Positions 1 through 10,914 of a stretch of 64,000 nucleotides of DNA are shown one piece after another. This DNA is from Turnera subulata (taxonomy: Eukaryota; Streptophyta; Magnoliopsida; Malpighiales; Passifloraceae). The stretch is from NCBI GenBank assembly GCA_028386065.3, contig JAKUCV010007826.1, positions 1 to 64,000 of the forward strand, read 5' to 3'. The translations under genes and the position numbers were made by a program. The number at the start of each line of letters is the position of its first letter. The first letter of the stretch is position 1. Below the pieces are notes generated by a model. The model was not told the origin of the DNA. It searched no databases and was given only the letters and a program-made list of their open reading frames with translations.

Positions 1-1850
1 AATTTATGCATTATTTATTTTAATTATGCTTCTATGCTTTTATTTTATTATGCTTTAATTCAATTTTATGCACTTATTTATTATATGTTTTTATTTAATT
101 TTCCGATTGGGCTATTAAGAAGGCCCATAGCATTTTAATTACCGGTTTAATTCTACTTACGTTTATCTGGGCTCGCAAAGGCCCATTGGATTTAATTTTT
201 GGTTTTATTGGGCTAATTATAATAAAAGGCCATATTATCTTAATTTAATTAAGTCTTTTATTTAATTAATTCAAACTTGTTTTTATTATTTTCTCCGATG
301 GACTAAACGCAAGTGAAGGTCCCCCGGGCATAATTTCTCAATTATGTTATTACGTATCTAATACGTTTAACTACCGTTCCTCTGGGCTAAATGATAATAG
401 GCCCATACCCTATTTATTTATTTATCAATTTCAATCTTATATAAATATTTGTAATACCTATATTTTCATCGGCTAAATAATAAAAGATCGTAGTTATATT
501 CTTGGCTATATATATACGAGTTTATTTTGGACCAAAATAATAATAGTTTAATAACAATTATTTCTGCCGATTTTATTGTCACATATAACCCGTGCAAAAT
601 TTATTTAGAGGCTAATTATATTTTATTAACGGTAATATTATTTCGAAATATCATTAACAGTTATAATATTTCTGTCCATTGATTTTGTTATATATTAAAT
701 CTAACTACTTAATATGTACAAGTTTTGAATTGTTATATTATTAAATAACCATTGTATTTTACCGAGCTATGGTATTATTACTACTCTCTATACTCCGATT
801 ACAATTAATGGATACAAACGTATATATATTTTATATATCATGTTAAAATTATTTTATACTATATCTCAGCTATGTTAACCTCCTTACCAATGGAGGTATT
901 TCTTATTTAACGGTTTTATTATCGGATATGTATTATTCATATACTATTTGGACGTATTTAACGTTACCACTATTTTATAATCAATTCTTACTAATCGTAT
1001 ATATGGTTACTACTATTATTATTATTTTATCAAGGATAAGTACTTATGAAATATTATTTACTTTGGTATGTTACCAAAATATAATTTATACGACGTATTT
1101 ATGTATAAACATGTTTTCTTGTCATAAGCGACCTAAGGGTCGGGATATCGGCTTGGGCGCTCGGTTTCAGTTTTTGACTTAAACAAGTACACTTAATATA
1201 ACCGCTGGATTTAATTAATTGCCACCAAGTTGGTTGAACTGTTTGGTAATAAGATAATTGTGGAGATAATAAAATGAACAGATAAGCCGTCTAAATACTG
1301 TTAAACCGGAATCATGCATAATCATTTTTGTTGTGCATTATAAGTGATTATTGTGTTCCTATATATACATATAGGGTATCGAGGTTTGACCGGATAGCAG
1401 TTTCAGAGACACATCAGGTGAGGATATAAACTTATAAACTTCGGTATGCTGCCCGTGATACCCCGGTTGTTTGTTGATTATAGTTTATATGTTACCTTGC
1501 GTACCTGTCATGTTATTGCTGGCTACTGTTGTGATTATTGTTATATGCTTTATGACTACTGTGGATTAGTTGTTGTGCTTTGTGATGTTGATATGATTAT
1601 TGTGATGTTTGTATGAGATATGTGGTATTTGATTGGTCAATGGCAGTGACCCAGTATTGTGACGTTGGATTCCCAGAAGAGCTGTGAGGCTGAGAGCCTG
1701 CTCGGGAAAATGAGTATGATGAATTACTGTTGGATAGTGGAATAAGAAATAATAATAAACAGTGGTATTATCATCTAGACATCTAGGTTGTCACGTGACG
1801 GGTATTGGTACGGCCGGATGGTAGTCACCTTGTGATTGTGATATGATAGG

Positions 1851-1942
1851 GAGGACTGCGGGACTCCCGACTGAGGACTGCGGGACTCAGTTGATTTGTT
1901 ATAGGAAGGACTGCGGGACTTCCGCCGAGGACTGCGGGACTC
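1851..1942 (+). repeat. Four copies of GGACTGCGGGACT inside the LTR
   Basis: The 13-base core GGACTGCGGGACT occurs four times in 92 bases with unequal spacers. It is absent from the related LTR at 37678-40895, so it is specific to this copy or subfamily. Confidence 0.85.
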
Positions 1943-2179
1943 GATTATTTGTGATATTTAGCGGGGAGCACCCTGGGGTTAGCTAACATGGCTACCAGGC
2001 ACGGCCAATACTTATCATGTGACAAGGGCCCTAATAATAAAATTGGATAGTCAGTCGTATAGTAGGGTCGGGTAAGTTGTCTGATTTCGATGCTATGTTG
2101 TGTTTGTTGTACCCCTATTGAACTATGCTGGCTTTGGTGTATATTCGGTTGCTTGTATACTGCGGTTTATTTGTTTATC

Positions 2180-2203
2180 GGTGAGACAGTGGTTGGTCTC
2201 ACC
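2180..2203 (+). other. Conserved perfect hairpin in gypsy LTR
   Basis: Arms GGTGAGAC and GTCTCACC pair perfectly around the 8-base loop AGTGGTTG. The same 24 bases occur, reverse complemented and without a mismatch, at 38026-38049 in an otherwise diverged LTR. The hairpin lies about 290 bases before the LTR end here and about 350 there. Confidence 0.8.
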
Positions 2204-2490
2204 CCTCACACAGTCCTTGCAGGTTAGGTCAGGATTGCATTTCGGCGGCTGCAGTGTACCCTCGGGCAGGACTCGGATCCATTAGTTTGCATTGGGCTTT
2301 GCATATGTTGTCTTTGTGATCATAAATGCTTCCGCTGTGCTGTTGTTATTGAAATTCCCAAAGTCGGGTGTTATGCTTTTGTTGTTGGGCTGTTGGGCCG
2401 ATTTTCTGTTGTATTACACAGTTGGTGCCACGTGTCGGCACTATTGTTGGTAATCACTATATGTCGGGTAAATTTAGGTCGGGGTGTTTC

Positions 2491-4029
2491 AAAAGCCCTT
2501 AACATTCAAATTCAAAATTAACCACCCACATTTCTTCACCTTCTTTTGATAAGCCATTTCAATAAGATCAAACCTCGGTCAAAACCCAAAAAAAAAAAAA
2601 AACCAAACTATTAAACAAAAACCTAAAAAATAACGTAGATGTGGCTTAGTAAAAAAATATACAAAAGATAAGGATTTAAATCTATATTTATAAAACATAG
2701 TTTTTTAAGGAATCTAAAAGGTAATTCACATGCCAACACTAAAGAGATATAAGGGCATGCCTTTTTTTTCAAGGCAGAATGTGATAAGTTAGCAAATTAA
2801 ATTGTTAAATTGTTCAAACAAATAATTAGATGGCCAATTGATACTCCATCAAAATTGAAGTGTGCTAAATGAAATTTTGCCTATATTATATTACATTACA
2901 CATTTCAAACTCACAAAAGAATAGTGGATATAATGTCGATATAATTATTGCATCACTATTCTCAATGGTGACAATCCATATTCGTCATGATTAATCCAAA
3001 TTATGAACAATAAAAAGATTTTGCTAGAAGCATAACATAGTGTTTATAAGAAAGTTAAGAATATATATGGTATTGATGTGTAAAGTTTCTTCTCCCGTAG
3101 ACCCATAACCAAAGCCTAAAAACAGAATAATATTGACATGTCTTTTTCTGTAAGAAATAATATTAGCAAGTCACTTGCAATTTTACAGGATATGGACAAA
3201 AACAGCTGTAAGTAACTGTAAGGGAGTGATAAAGTGACATCTGCTTCCCAGTTCTATTTTAATCCCACTAATTCTTTGGTACTCTTTGCTCCCAGATGCA
3301 TGATCTCTTGGTACAATCAACACCCCACCATTGCCTTTTTCAGGCTTTTCTCTGTATTTTTGGTTCCTTTTTTTTTCAGGCTTTTCACGCCCCTGGATGG
3401 AGCACACATGTCTAATAAAGGTACATGTTGCCTTAATGCATTAGCAAAATATTGTTCTCTCATCAAATCAATGATTTATCAGTTTAAATCTTTTTGTTGG
3501 AATGGTCTGCCATTGTGACCGAACAGCTAGTAGAAGTACTTTTACCAGTGAGGTCGTTGCACAAAGTATGTTGGGCTTCAATGTGAATTTTCATTGGAGA
3601 GAGGGTGTTACAGTACAAAATTATTAGCACATCCATCCATCTGCTCAAGCTTGGAAACTAGTTCTTTTTTTTTAAAAGGAAGGTAGATAACGAAGGATAT
3701 TACCGCATGGCAGTGCTGGTGCGCACCATTTCCATCAAACAAAGAAAGGAGATGAAAGAAAAGAGAAGAGAGAAGTGTGGAATAAGGACATCACAGTTAA
3801 GAAGCCCAATGAAAATACAATAATAAACCAGAGTATGAGCAGGACAAATTCCAGATAATTTGCTAAGAATTATCCATTGGGGTTTGCACTTTCCACCGAG
3901 CTTACAGCATAAAAATGGATTATTTTTTTTGTGTTAATATTGGTATATGATTATTTTAGCAAGAGTTGTAAGTATTGGGACAAATAACCACTTGGTCTAA
4001 ATCCATCTTTAATGTGAGCTCTACTATAA
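2491..4029. other. Intergenic, no gene recognised
   Basis: AT-rich sequence with homopolymer runs. No open frame here resembles a known family and no tRNA, terminal repeat or transposon end was recognised up to the SINE target duplication at 4030. Confidence 0.6.
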
Positions 4030-4047
4030 ACTACAAAAATAAAGCTT

Positions 4048-4174
4048 CTTTTGGTATAGACACGTATCCACCACCGGACGCAGCCCCAAGAAGCTCTCAC
4101 GAAGGGGATCGAACCCATGACCACTTAGTTAAGGGACGAAGTGAGCTTAACCACTATGCTAGAACCACTTGGTT
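4048..4174 (-). mobile_element. tRNA-derived SINE with 18-base target duplication
   Basis: Read on the minus strand it starts AACCAAGTGGTTCTAGCATA. It has an RNA polymerase III A-box-like TAGCATAGTGGTTAAG and a B box GGTTCGATCC about 40 bases downstream, the layout of plant tRNA-derived SINEs. The direct repeat actacaaaaataaagctt occurs at 4030-4047 and 4175-4192, an exact 18-base target site duplication. The body is about 127 bases. Its right flank touches the first recognisable codons of the LINE that follows. Confidence 0.8.
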
Positions 4175-4175
4175 A

Positions 4176-4658
4176 CTACAAAAATAAAGCTTGTTCAAAG
4201 AACATTTGGACCGAGTTTTGTGTAATGATGCGTGGCGCATAAGGTTCTCGGAGGGAGCAGTACACCACCTCCCACGGCGGAAATCAGAACATAGGTCTTT
4301 GCTTCTTCAGGAGTCGAGCTTACCTATTCCACCACATGCTAATCGACCGTTCCGGTTTCAGGCGGCGTGGATGACGCATCCGCAGTTTGTGGAGTTTGTT
4401 AGGGGTTCGTGGGGTTCTCACCAGGATTTCTGTCAGTCTTTTGATTCTTTTTCTAGGGCTGCCCAGGTATGGAATACCACGGTCTTTGGGCATATTTTCT
4501 GGCAGAAGCACAGATTATTGCACCGGTTGGCGGGGTTGGAGAGAGCAAACAGCCGCGGGTTTCATTCGAGTCATCGTAGACTGGAGGCAGAGTTGAGGCT
4601 GGAGTTTGAACGCCTCTTGATCCGGGAAGAAATTTTCTGGATGTAAAAATCTAGATGT
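4176..4658 (+). mobile_element. LINE (L1-type), 5' segment, end of endonuclease region to RT linker
   Basis: From 4191 the frame encodes FKEHLDRVLCNDAWR and LPRRKSEHRSLLL, the C-terminal end of the L1 apurinic endonuclease domain, followed by the region before the reverse transcriptase (EEIFWM near 4630-4641). The endonuclease core upstream is missing, so the copy is 5'-truncated. A TAA stop follows at 4644. Coding sense resumes at 14199 after a gypsy element inserted with GATGT duplicated (4654-4658 and 14199-14203); the codons across the junction (KSRC before, QWLSCGDKNSKFFH after) are continuous when the insertion is ignored. Confidence 0.85.
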
Positions 4659-6259
4659 TGTGAATACCCGACCCAAAATCACTTGGGCCTATTCACCTTT
4701 TCTTTACACCTTCTTCATAACCATCATCCAACATCTTTGGAGTCGCCACCCAAATTTTATTAAAGGGAAAAACTTGGGAAAAAACCCTTCATGTGACTCC
4801 ATTTAGGCAACTGGATAATGAACCAAAGATGCTGGACCTGGGGATTCGTCATGGATGGGAAGGTGTTAGGCACCCATCCATGTTGGGGCAAAACTTTGTG
4901 CAATTAGAGGATTTTGTGTGCCTTGTGCAAGTGTGCAAGTGTGAGCTCCAAAAAATATAATAACTGAATATTAAAAAGAAAGGGGAGAAGAAGAAGATTG
5001 GGCTTGAGTTTCCACCACTAGAAACCACCTACGTACCCCGGCGACCGGGTTCAAAGCCCACGTAGTTCTTTTCATGGCATCACAACAGTCACATCATCAT
5101 CAACATCAACATCTCAATAATAATTGGTCAGACAAAAAGGTATTAGGATTACCTCTCGTAGCCCTCCTCTAGCTCCTTGGTTTGGGTTGTGCCTTCCACA
5201 CAATTTCCTCCCACTCCTCAACTCAATCTTGGAGTTCTTCTTGGTTTTCCCCTTTGCTTCCTTCAATGGATGATTCTACCAGAGTTTTGCCTATGGAACT
5301 ATTTCTTAAGCTTGGAGAGATAGAGTTTCTCCAAGCTTCAAAGCTTTATGAAGAGTGCTTGTGTAAATAGAATGTGTGTCCTTTGAAATGTGAGAGAGGG
5401 GTCCTATTTATAGTGTTTAGAGTAGCCTAAGGGCGTGGACCAACTTAATGATCAAGGTAATGGCCAAAGATCTAGGCCAAAACCGAGTAGAATCAGATTA
5501 CGGGCGAAAATCGGGGAGAAAACGTGTTTTTGGAGGTGCATGACCGCCATAACCGGCGGTCATCCTATGGATGACAACCAGGCCGGGCGGTCATGGGTGG
5601 AAGACCGCCCAGGCTCGGCGGTCATCCCGAGATGACCGCCCGTGCCTACGCGTTTCACGCGTTCTTTCCTTTTTCGGTCCCGATTCTCCCCTAATTCCTC
5701 CCTGATTGATCCTACCGTGTAATTAACCCCTAGACTGCTCAGAATCCTCTGCTTTCTTGATTACTACTCCCCTCAATCATCTCCTAATTGACTAATCACA
5801 CATTGATTCCTTATTTTAAGCCAAAATCATACCAAAAATATTCTTGCTATTAAGGAATGATTTAACTCTGATTTTCCATGAAAATCAGAGCTAAATTTGT
5901 CTGCAAGCAAGGTGTTAATAGGTTGTGCAACTCTGAAGAAAAGTCCATACCTTATTAAATTGGACCCTTACATTTATCTTCAATCCAAAAATAAATGTAA
6001 TTGGGTTCAATAAATAAACAAGCCCAAATTTAATGAGATAAAATACATTTTAGCAGTTTAGTCCTTAACATATCCTACGACTAAATCGTCTTATTAATCC
6101 TAGGCATATAAAAGTCTTAATTACTATAACGTATAAATTCTATTAAAATTAAACCCCATCCATGCTTCAACTCAAGACTAACTCATCAATCTTATGATTC
6201 AAACATGTCTGGAGTCTAATCTCAATAGAATCTTCATGGGTCAAATTTGGGTGTTCACA
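4659..6259 (-). repeat. 3' LTR of the gypsy element
   Basis: It begins TGTGAATACCCGACC and ends GTGTTCACA on the plus strand and matches 12612-14198 and 53838-55445 along its length. A minus-strand TATA box (TATAAATA, complement of 5405-5412) lies about 125-230 bases from a cluster of six GACCGCC/GGCGGTC motifs at 5538-5642. A 62-codon open frame on the plus strand (5182-5370) is antisense to the LTR and is disrupted in the third copy, so it is not called a gene. Confidence 0.9.
5538..5642. promoter_or_regulatory. Cluster of six GACCGCC/GGCGGTC motifs in the LTR
   Basis: Six copies in alternating orientation, several as ATGACCGCC or GGCGGTCAT, lie upstream (minus sense) of the LTR TATA box at 5405-5412. 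The same cluster is seen in the other two LTR copies (about 13510-13580, with some copies lost, and 54725-54830) and upstream of the antisense gene at 7503-7612. Role as an enhancer is inferred from position only. Confidence 0.6.
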
Positions 6260-6446
6260 TATGCCCCTCGTTGGTGAGTCTTTAAAATTTTAAGGACGAA
6301 GCAACGCAAGGAAGGAACAACCAAATTTGGATAACGAGTGTGAGTGTTGTGGACCAATGGTTGGAGCATCACATGCTCTACCTCGAGAATCATCTCATCC
6401 CGAGGTTTCTTTTGGGATTTTCCTGGTCCCAAACATCATTAACAAA

Positions 6447-6960
6447 GGATCATCTCACCTATGTTAACTAGGGATATTGTCTACCTCCCGTGGGGATTTC
6501 GTCTACTGAGGGGTTTCTTTTGGGATTTTCCTGGTCCCAAAAGTCACTAATAAAGGATCATCTCACCTATGTTAACTAGGGATATTGTCCACCTCCCGTG
6601 GGGATTTCATCTACTGAGGGGTTTCTTTCAGGATTTTTCTGGTCCCAAAAGTCATTAACAAAGGATCATCTCACCTATGCTAACTAGGGATATTGTCTAC
6701 CTTCCATGGGGATTTCATCTACTGAGGGGTTTCTTTTAGGATTTTCCTTGTCCCAAAAGTCATTAACAAAGGATCATCTCACCTATGTTAACTAGGGATA
6801 TTGTCTACCTCCCGTGGGGAATTCATCTACTGAGGGGTTTCTTTCGGGATTTTCCTGGTCCCAAAAGTCATTAACAAAGGATCATCTCACCTATGTTAAC
6901 TAGGGATATTGTCTACCTCCCGTGGGGATTTCATCTCATCTCGGGGGTCTTGGGATTTTC
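6447..6960. repeat. 108-base tandem array in the gypsy 3' untranslated region
   Basis: The phrase GGATCATCTCACCTATG recurs with starts at 6447, 6555, 6663, 6771 and 6879, an exact period of 108 bases, giving nearly five copies with few differences. It lies between the antisense gene and the 3' LTR. Tat/Ogre elements are known for unstable tandem repeats in this position. A looser set of GGGGCATCTGCCCC-like repeats follows to about 7190. Confidence 0.9.
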
Positions 6961-7502
6961 CTGGTCCCAAGAGCTAACAGGAATCATCATGTGGCTCGTC
7001 TACATCTTTTCAGCGCTCCTCTACGTCGGGACATCGTCCCTGGGACATCTATCCCTCAACATCTTCATCAATTCTATGGGGCATCTGCCCCTAGCGACTC
7101 TCATCAATTCTACTTCTATCTTTAGGGGCATCTGCCCCTGGCGACTCTCAACGGTTCTACTTCTAGCTCAGGGGCATCTGCCCCTGATCTCGGCTAGTCT
7201 AGATCAAACATATTCGTGGACCCTTCGGGTCCTCCCTCATTCAGAGCATCACAATTCGAGGCAATCATCCAAAGCATAGGATCATCACGTTTTCAAGAGA
7301 CTCATCATTCTAAAGCAAAGTACACGTCTAGCTCATCATAACACACATCATTGTAAATTCAAGTAAAAGATCATAAAATGCTCCTTAAGTGATAGATACA
7401 CATATTTTCCTCGCCTCTCTTTCATATTCTCTCTTTCCCCTTTTTTTTTTCTTCCTCTCTCAATTTTCTGGAATTTTTTTTCAAAAAAATTTTCGGGTGA
7501 AT

Positions 7503-7612
7503 AGTGCTGGCCGAGCGGTCGTGAGGAGAGATGACCGCCACTTCCCGGTGGTCTTGTATGGATGACCGCCAGGCGTGGCGGTCTTCTCATCATGACCGCT
7601 CGCGTTGGTGGT
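7503..7612. promoter_or_regulatory. GACCGCC motif cluster upstream of the antisense gene
   Basis: Six GACCGCC/GGCGGTC-like sites (three exact, three with one or two changes) in alternating orientation lie about 90-200 bases before the TATA box at 7702. Number, orientation pattern and distance match the cluster in the LTR promoter. Confidence 0.6.
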
Positions 7613-7701
7613 TATGGCTCCCGGGTCTTCATCTTTTTTTCCTTTTTGGCTTTTGGGTTTGGGCTTTAGGGTTTTTCACGAGTCCTCTCATCTAAAAACA
7701 C

Positions 7702-7709
7702 TATAAATA
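7702..7709 (+). promoter_or_regulatory. TATA box of the antisense gene
   Basis: TATAAATA within AACACTATAAATACAG, 67 bases before the ATG at 7776. The LTR promoter reads AACACTATAAATAGGA on the minus strand, so the core promoters are nearly identical. Confidence 0.65.
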
Positions 7710-7775
7710 CAGCTCTGGGACATCTAAAGACCCTTACAAATCTCAGAATCCCTTCGACACACATCTAAGACAAAC

Positions 7776-9084
7776 ATGAGTGAGAATTTTCATGCCAAGG
7801 TGCTTCAATGGATGGCGAGTGTGCCTCGCATATGCCGTTTGAGTTTTACAGTGCTAGGACTCTTCGCATTGTTCCAACTTCGTGGCGTGGTGGTGGAGGA
7901 GAACTTGATTCGTGCCGCTGCAAAATTCTAGGACAAGAGTCATCGCGTTTTTCGCTTCGGTCAAGACATGATGGAGCTTTGTCCTTCTATTGAGGAATTC
8001 AACATGTTCATGGGTGCAAAATTCATAAGCGAAGTTGCCATGGTTTCTCTTGCAAAGCCCGTTCTGAAAGAGGTTAGCAAATTTCTTCTCCTGGCTGATG
8101 GGCAGCTTAGTTTTCTTCTGGATCAGCACAACTGTCTTGACTTATCAAAAATTGTTGACCAATATTTCCTTGGTGGTTCGGAACATCATTCGGGGGAGTG
8201 TGATGTCGGATGGAGAGAAAAGCGAAACCGTGCTCTTGCCCTTGTGATGACACATGAATTTCTCCTAGCAGGCTCCTCGGGTGTTTGTCCTCTCCGAGTC
8301 GGTGCTTTGGTGGCTAAACTTTTTGACAAAAAGAGCCTTACTCCGGTGATTTTAGGTGAAACCCTCCATTGTCTAGACAAACTGGTGGACGATCCCTCAA
8401 CTCCTATGTCCGGCTCTCCCCTCTTGCTTCAGGTATAAATTCTCCCACTCTGATTCTCGAAGCATCATCATTATCATGCTGATTCTTCATACTTTTCAGA
8501 TGTGGTTGCGTGAATACCTCACATTGATTGAACGGCCTCAAACCAATCCTCCGAATTACATTCGTCGTGGTTATTCCGTCTTCTTCCACACCATTCGGGA
8601 TTGGACCATCTTCATGAGGGACCTCACAAGCGCACAAATCACGTGGTATTGCAGGTGGTTGGGGATGCAAGAGGTAGTCATTCATACTTTATGCAAGGAT
8701 TGGGTCCCACTTCCAGGTCTAGAGAAATCCACATACTATCGTCCAAACAGGATCCTGAGACAATTCGGCATAAATCAAGCAGTTCCATCAACTATCCCAA
8801 CTCCTACCACAGGACCTATGGAGACGGCTGCTCTAAAAGTCATCAAAGGAGGTTGGGCTCTGGCCTTGAGAGAAGGTACTGATGGTAATTTCGAGATACA
8901 CCCCTCATTGGCATATTTGGAGTGGCTGAAAGAGGATGTGGCTGATACTGAGAGGTCCTTGCGTCTGATGAGAGAAGCATTCTTAGAAGAGTTGGTGCCC
9001 CCAGGCTTAGGATTGCGCAATCGTCTAGTCAAAGAGAAGAATGGGGACGGTGCTCCAAGTCGAAAAAGGCACAAGAAGGATTGA
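7776..9084 (+). pseudogene. Antisense plant mobile domain (PMD) gene in gypsy element
   Basis: The frame starts with ATG at 7776, has one 67-base GT-AG intron (8433-8499) and ends with TGA at 9084; AATAAA follows at 9128. Exons are 7776-8432 and 8500-9084, about 413 codons. The protein resembles the aminotransferase-like plant mobile domain: the segment FRFGQDMMELCPSIEEFNMFMG matches the family's pattern of F-x-F-G-D-x-E-L-x-P-T-x-E-E-Y. The C-terminus is basic (KRHKKD). A TAG at 7929-7931 replaces what is normally a Trp codon before DKSHRVF, so this copy is broken or would start at Met 65. PMD proteins are known in host genes (MAIN/MAIL1) and inside gypsy elements. It runs against the element's own gag. 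Product function is unknown. Confidence 0.75.
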
Positions 9085-9133
9085 GTCTCATTCCAACAAC
9101 TATCTCTTTATACATATGATGCATGCGAATAAA

Positions 9134-9590
9134 TGAGTGAACAAACTCCCTTTATGTTTTGTCAATCTTTGGATTATCAATGATAATAATAGAACTGAAC
9201 CCTTGTTGGGCTTCCTACGTATCCATGACCTTTTTTTTTCTTTTTTCTTTTTTTTTTTTTAGGCTCAAGAGATCAGGCTCATGTAGTTCTCTTCTTTGGT
9301 CTGTTGTTTTGTCTTTTTGGATGAGAATTTTTCCTTGCTCAAATGGCTTGATCAGAGACCTCCATCTGATTGGGGCTTTGATCAAGATTATTATCATTAA
9401 TAGTCCATTTTTAGATTAACGTCCAGATATTTCGGGGAGTTTGTCCAACACACTATATTCATATGAACTATATGTAAAAAGACATCATTGAAATAACAGA
9501 AAGAGTGCCCCTTTTATTGAACGAAACACAACATAAACTTTCCCATTAAACTCTCAACTAAGCTCCTTACAAAAGTCAACACACAAATCC
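9134..9590. other. Spacer between convergent antisense gene and protease region
   Basis: About 450 bases with a long T-rich tract at 9229-9260. No domain is recognised. This is where a reverse transcriptase and integrase would begin in an autonomous relative; none is present. Confidence 0.6.
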
Positions 9591-10914
9591 TCAAGCGATC
9601 CCACCTTCCCCAAAGAGATGCCTATAACCAAAATCCTCGTCTTCATCTTTCCTCCTCTTTTCTTCTTCATCTTCCTCCCTTATTTCTTCGGGATAATAGT
9701 CAAAAAATAGCTCAAATCCCGGTTTTCTAGTCTTCATGATGCTACACATCCATGGTTCAGAGAAGCCGCAAAAGGGAAAGTCCTCTCCTTCCTTCACAAA
9801 ATATCCATTCAGTGTTTTGAAGTATGGAGTCATAGGAAAATCCCATTCCCGTTTGTTCTTGCGGGCTGCTGCCTTAGCTTGGTTCTTCACCTTTTGCTCT
9901 TCTAGCTCTGCCGGAGTCGGAACATATCCCAAACCAAAAGGAAGCACAGCACTCGAAATTTCAGGAACCTCTAACACTCCTTGCTGCCTCCTTCCTAATC
10001 CCATAATTGGAAAATACTTCATCTTTCCCATAATGCTCATGACCGATGAATTGCCAAATGGGTCATAATAAGGAGGTCTCATAATGGGCTTATCTGTCAT
10101 TATGGTAGTGATAGACTCGAAAACAAAACCGGATAAAGACACCTTTTCTTCTTCTTCAATCCCACATATCGGTTTGATATTCTTTTCAGCCATTTCCCCT
10201 TTAATGGTGACTATCCCCCCTTTGTAAGGGAACCGCAACATCTGATGTAAGGTGGAGGCTATAGCTCGGGCTTGGTGCAGCCATGGTCTTCCAAGGAGCA
10301 AATTGAAACTCGATGCGATATCGAGCACTTGGAACTCTACCAAGAAAGGGGCGGGTCCGATGATAACTTCCAGTTTCATCATGCCCAACACTTCTCTTCT
10401 GGCATTGTCATATGCCCTGACCATAGTTCGGGAGGGTAGGAAATCCGAAAGCTTCAAATTCTAAGGAACTCGCGGTCTTTAATGGACAAACATTCAGGGC
10501 GGATCCATTATCTATTAATACCAAGGGTATCTGGTTTTTCTTGGCCTTAACGGTTATGTATAGGGCATCAATATGGGCTTCCCTACCCGAGTGGAGGTCT
10601 TTGTCTGAGAAGGATATCTGAATGTCAACTTCTACTGAAGCTATCATGTTGGCTAATGCATCTGGTGCGGTATCAATGGGGACATGGGCCTTGCTTAAGG
10701 TTTGGAGTACCTTTTCTCGATGTGGGCGAGATGACATCAGTAAACCCCAGATAGAGATATTGGCTTGAGTCTTCTTCAGTTGCTTTATCACCATGTCTTC
10801 TTCAGGATCTGTTATTTCTTCCGGTTCATCTAGGTGAAGGGGAGCCCTTCTTATCACCCTTCCTGATCTAGTGATGACATCAACTTCTTCAAACTCAGAT
10901 CGAGCACATAGCAT
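9591..10914 (-). pseudogene. Gypsy protease-like region and G-patch-like linker (frameshifted)
   Basis: Two minus-strand frames overlap at 10408-10457. The upstream one carries the aspartic protease site IPLVLIDNGSALNVCP (D-N-G-S replaces the usual D-T/S-G). The downstream one continues with YDNARREVLG, FQVLDIASSFNLLLGRPWLH and STLHQMLRF, the C-terminal half of retropepsins of Tat/Ogre elements, then a G-patch-like stretch (MGLGRRQQG) and an acidic tail ending GEGGIA at 9591. The frame change near 10450 shows the copy is inactive. The chain ends here without running into a reverse transcriptase. Confidence 0.8.

Larger units (their letters stand above)
1..2490 (+). mobile_element. 3' part of a long gypsy-type LTR (truncated by window start)
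   Basis: No coding region is seen. The sequence ends at TAGGTCGGGGTGTTTCA (CA end at 2490). Its last 550 bases share blocks, in the opposite orientation, with the complete 3.2-kb LTR at 37678-40895; shared blocks include GGGCCCTAATAA, a perfect 24-base hairpin and the CAGGTTA that follows it. A TATATATACA stretch near 1361 could be its promoter. No primer-binding site follows the end, so it is either a solo LTR or a 3' LTR; the other end lies outside the window. The family assignment rests on similarity to the other copy, not on coding sequence. Confidence 0.6.

Noticed and set aside
5182..5370. 62-codon frame conserved at 13136-13324
   Set aside because: Both lie in LTRs of the same element, so similarity is expected; the third LTR copy breaks the frame.
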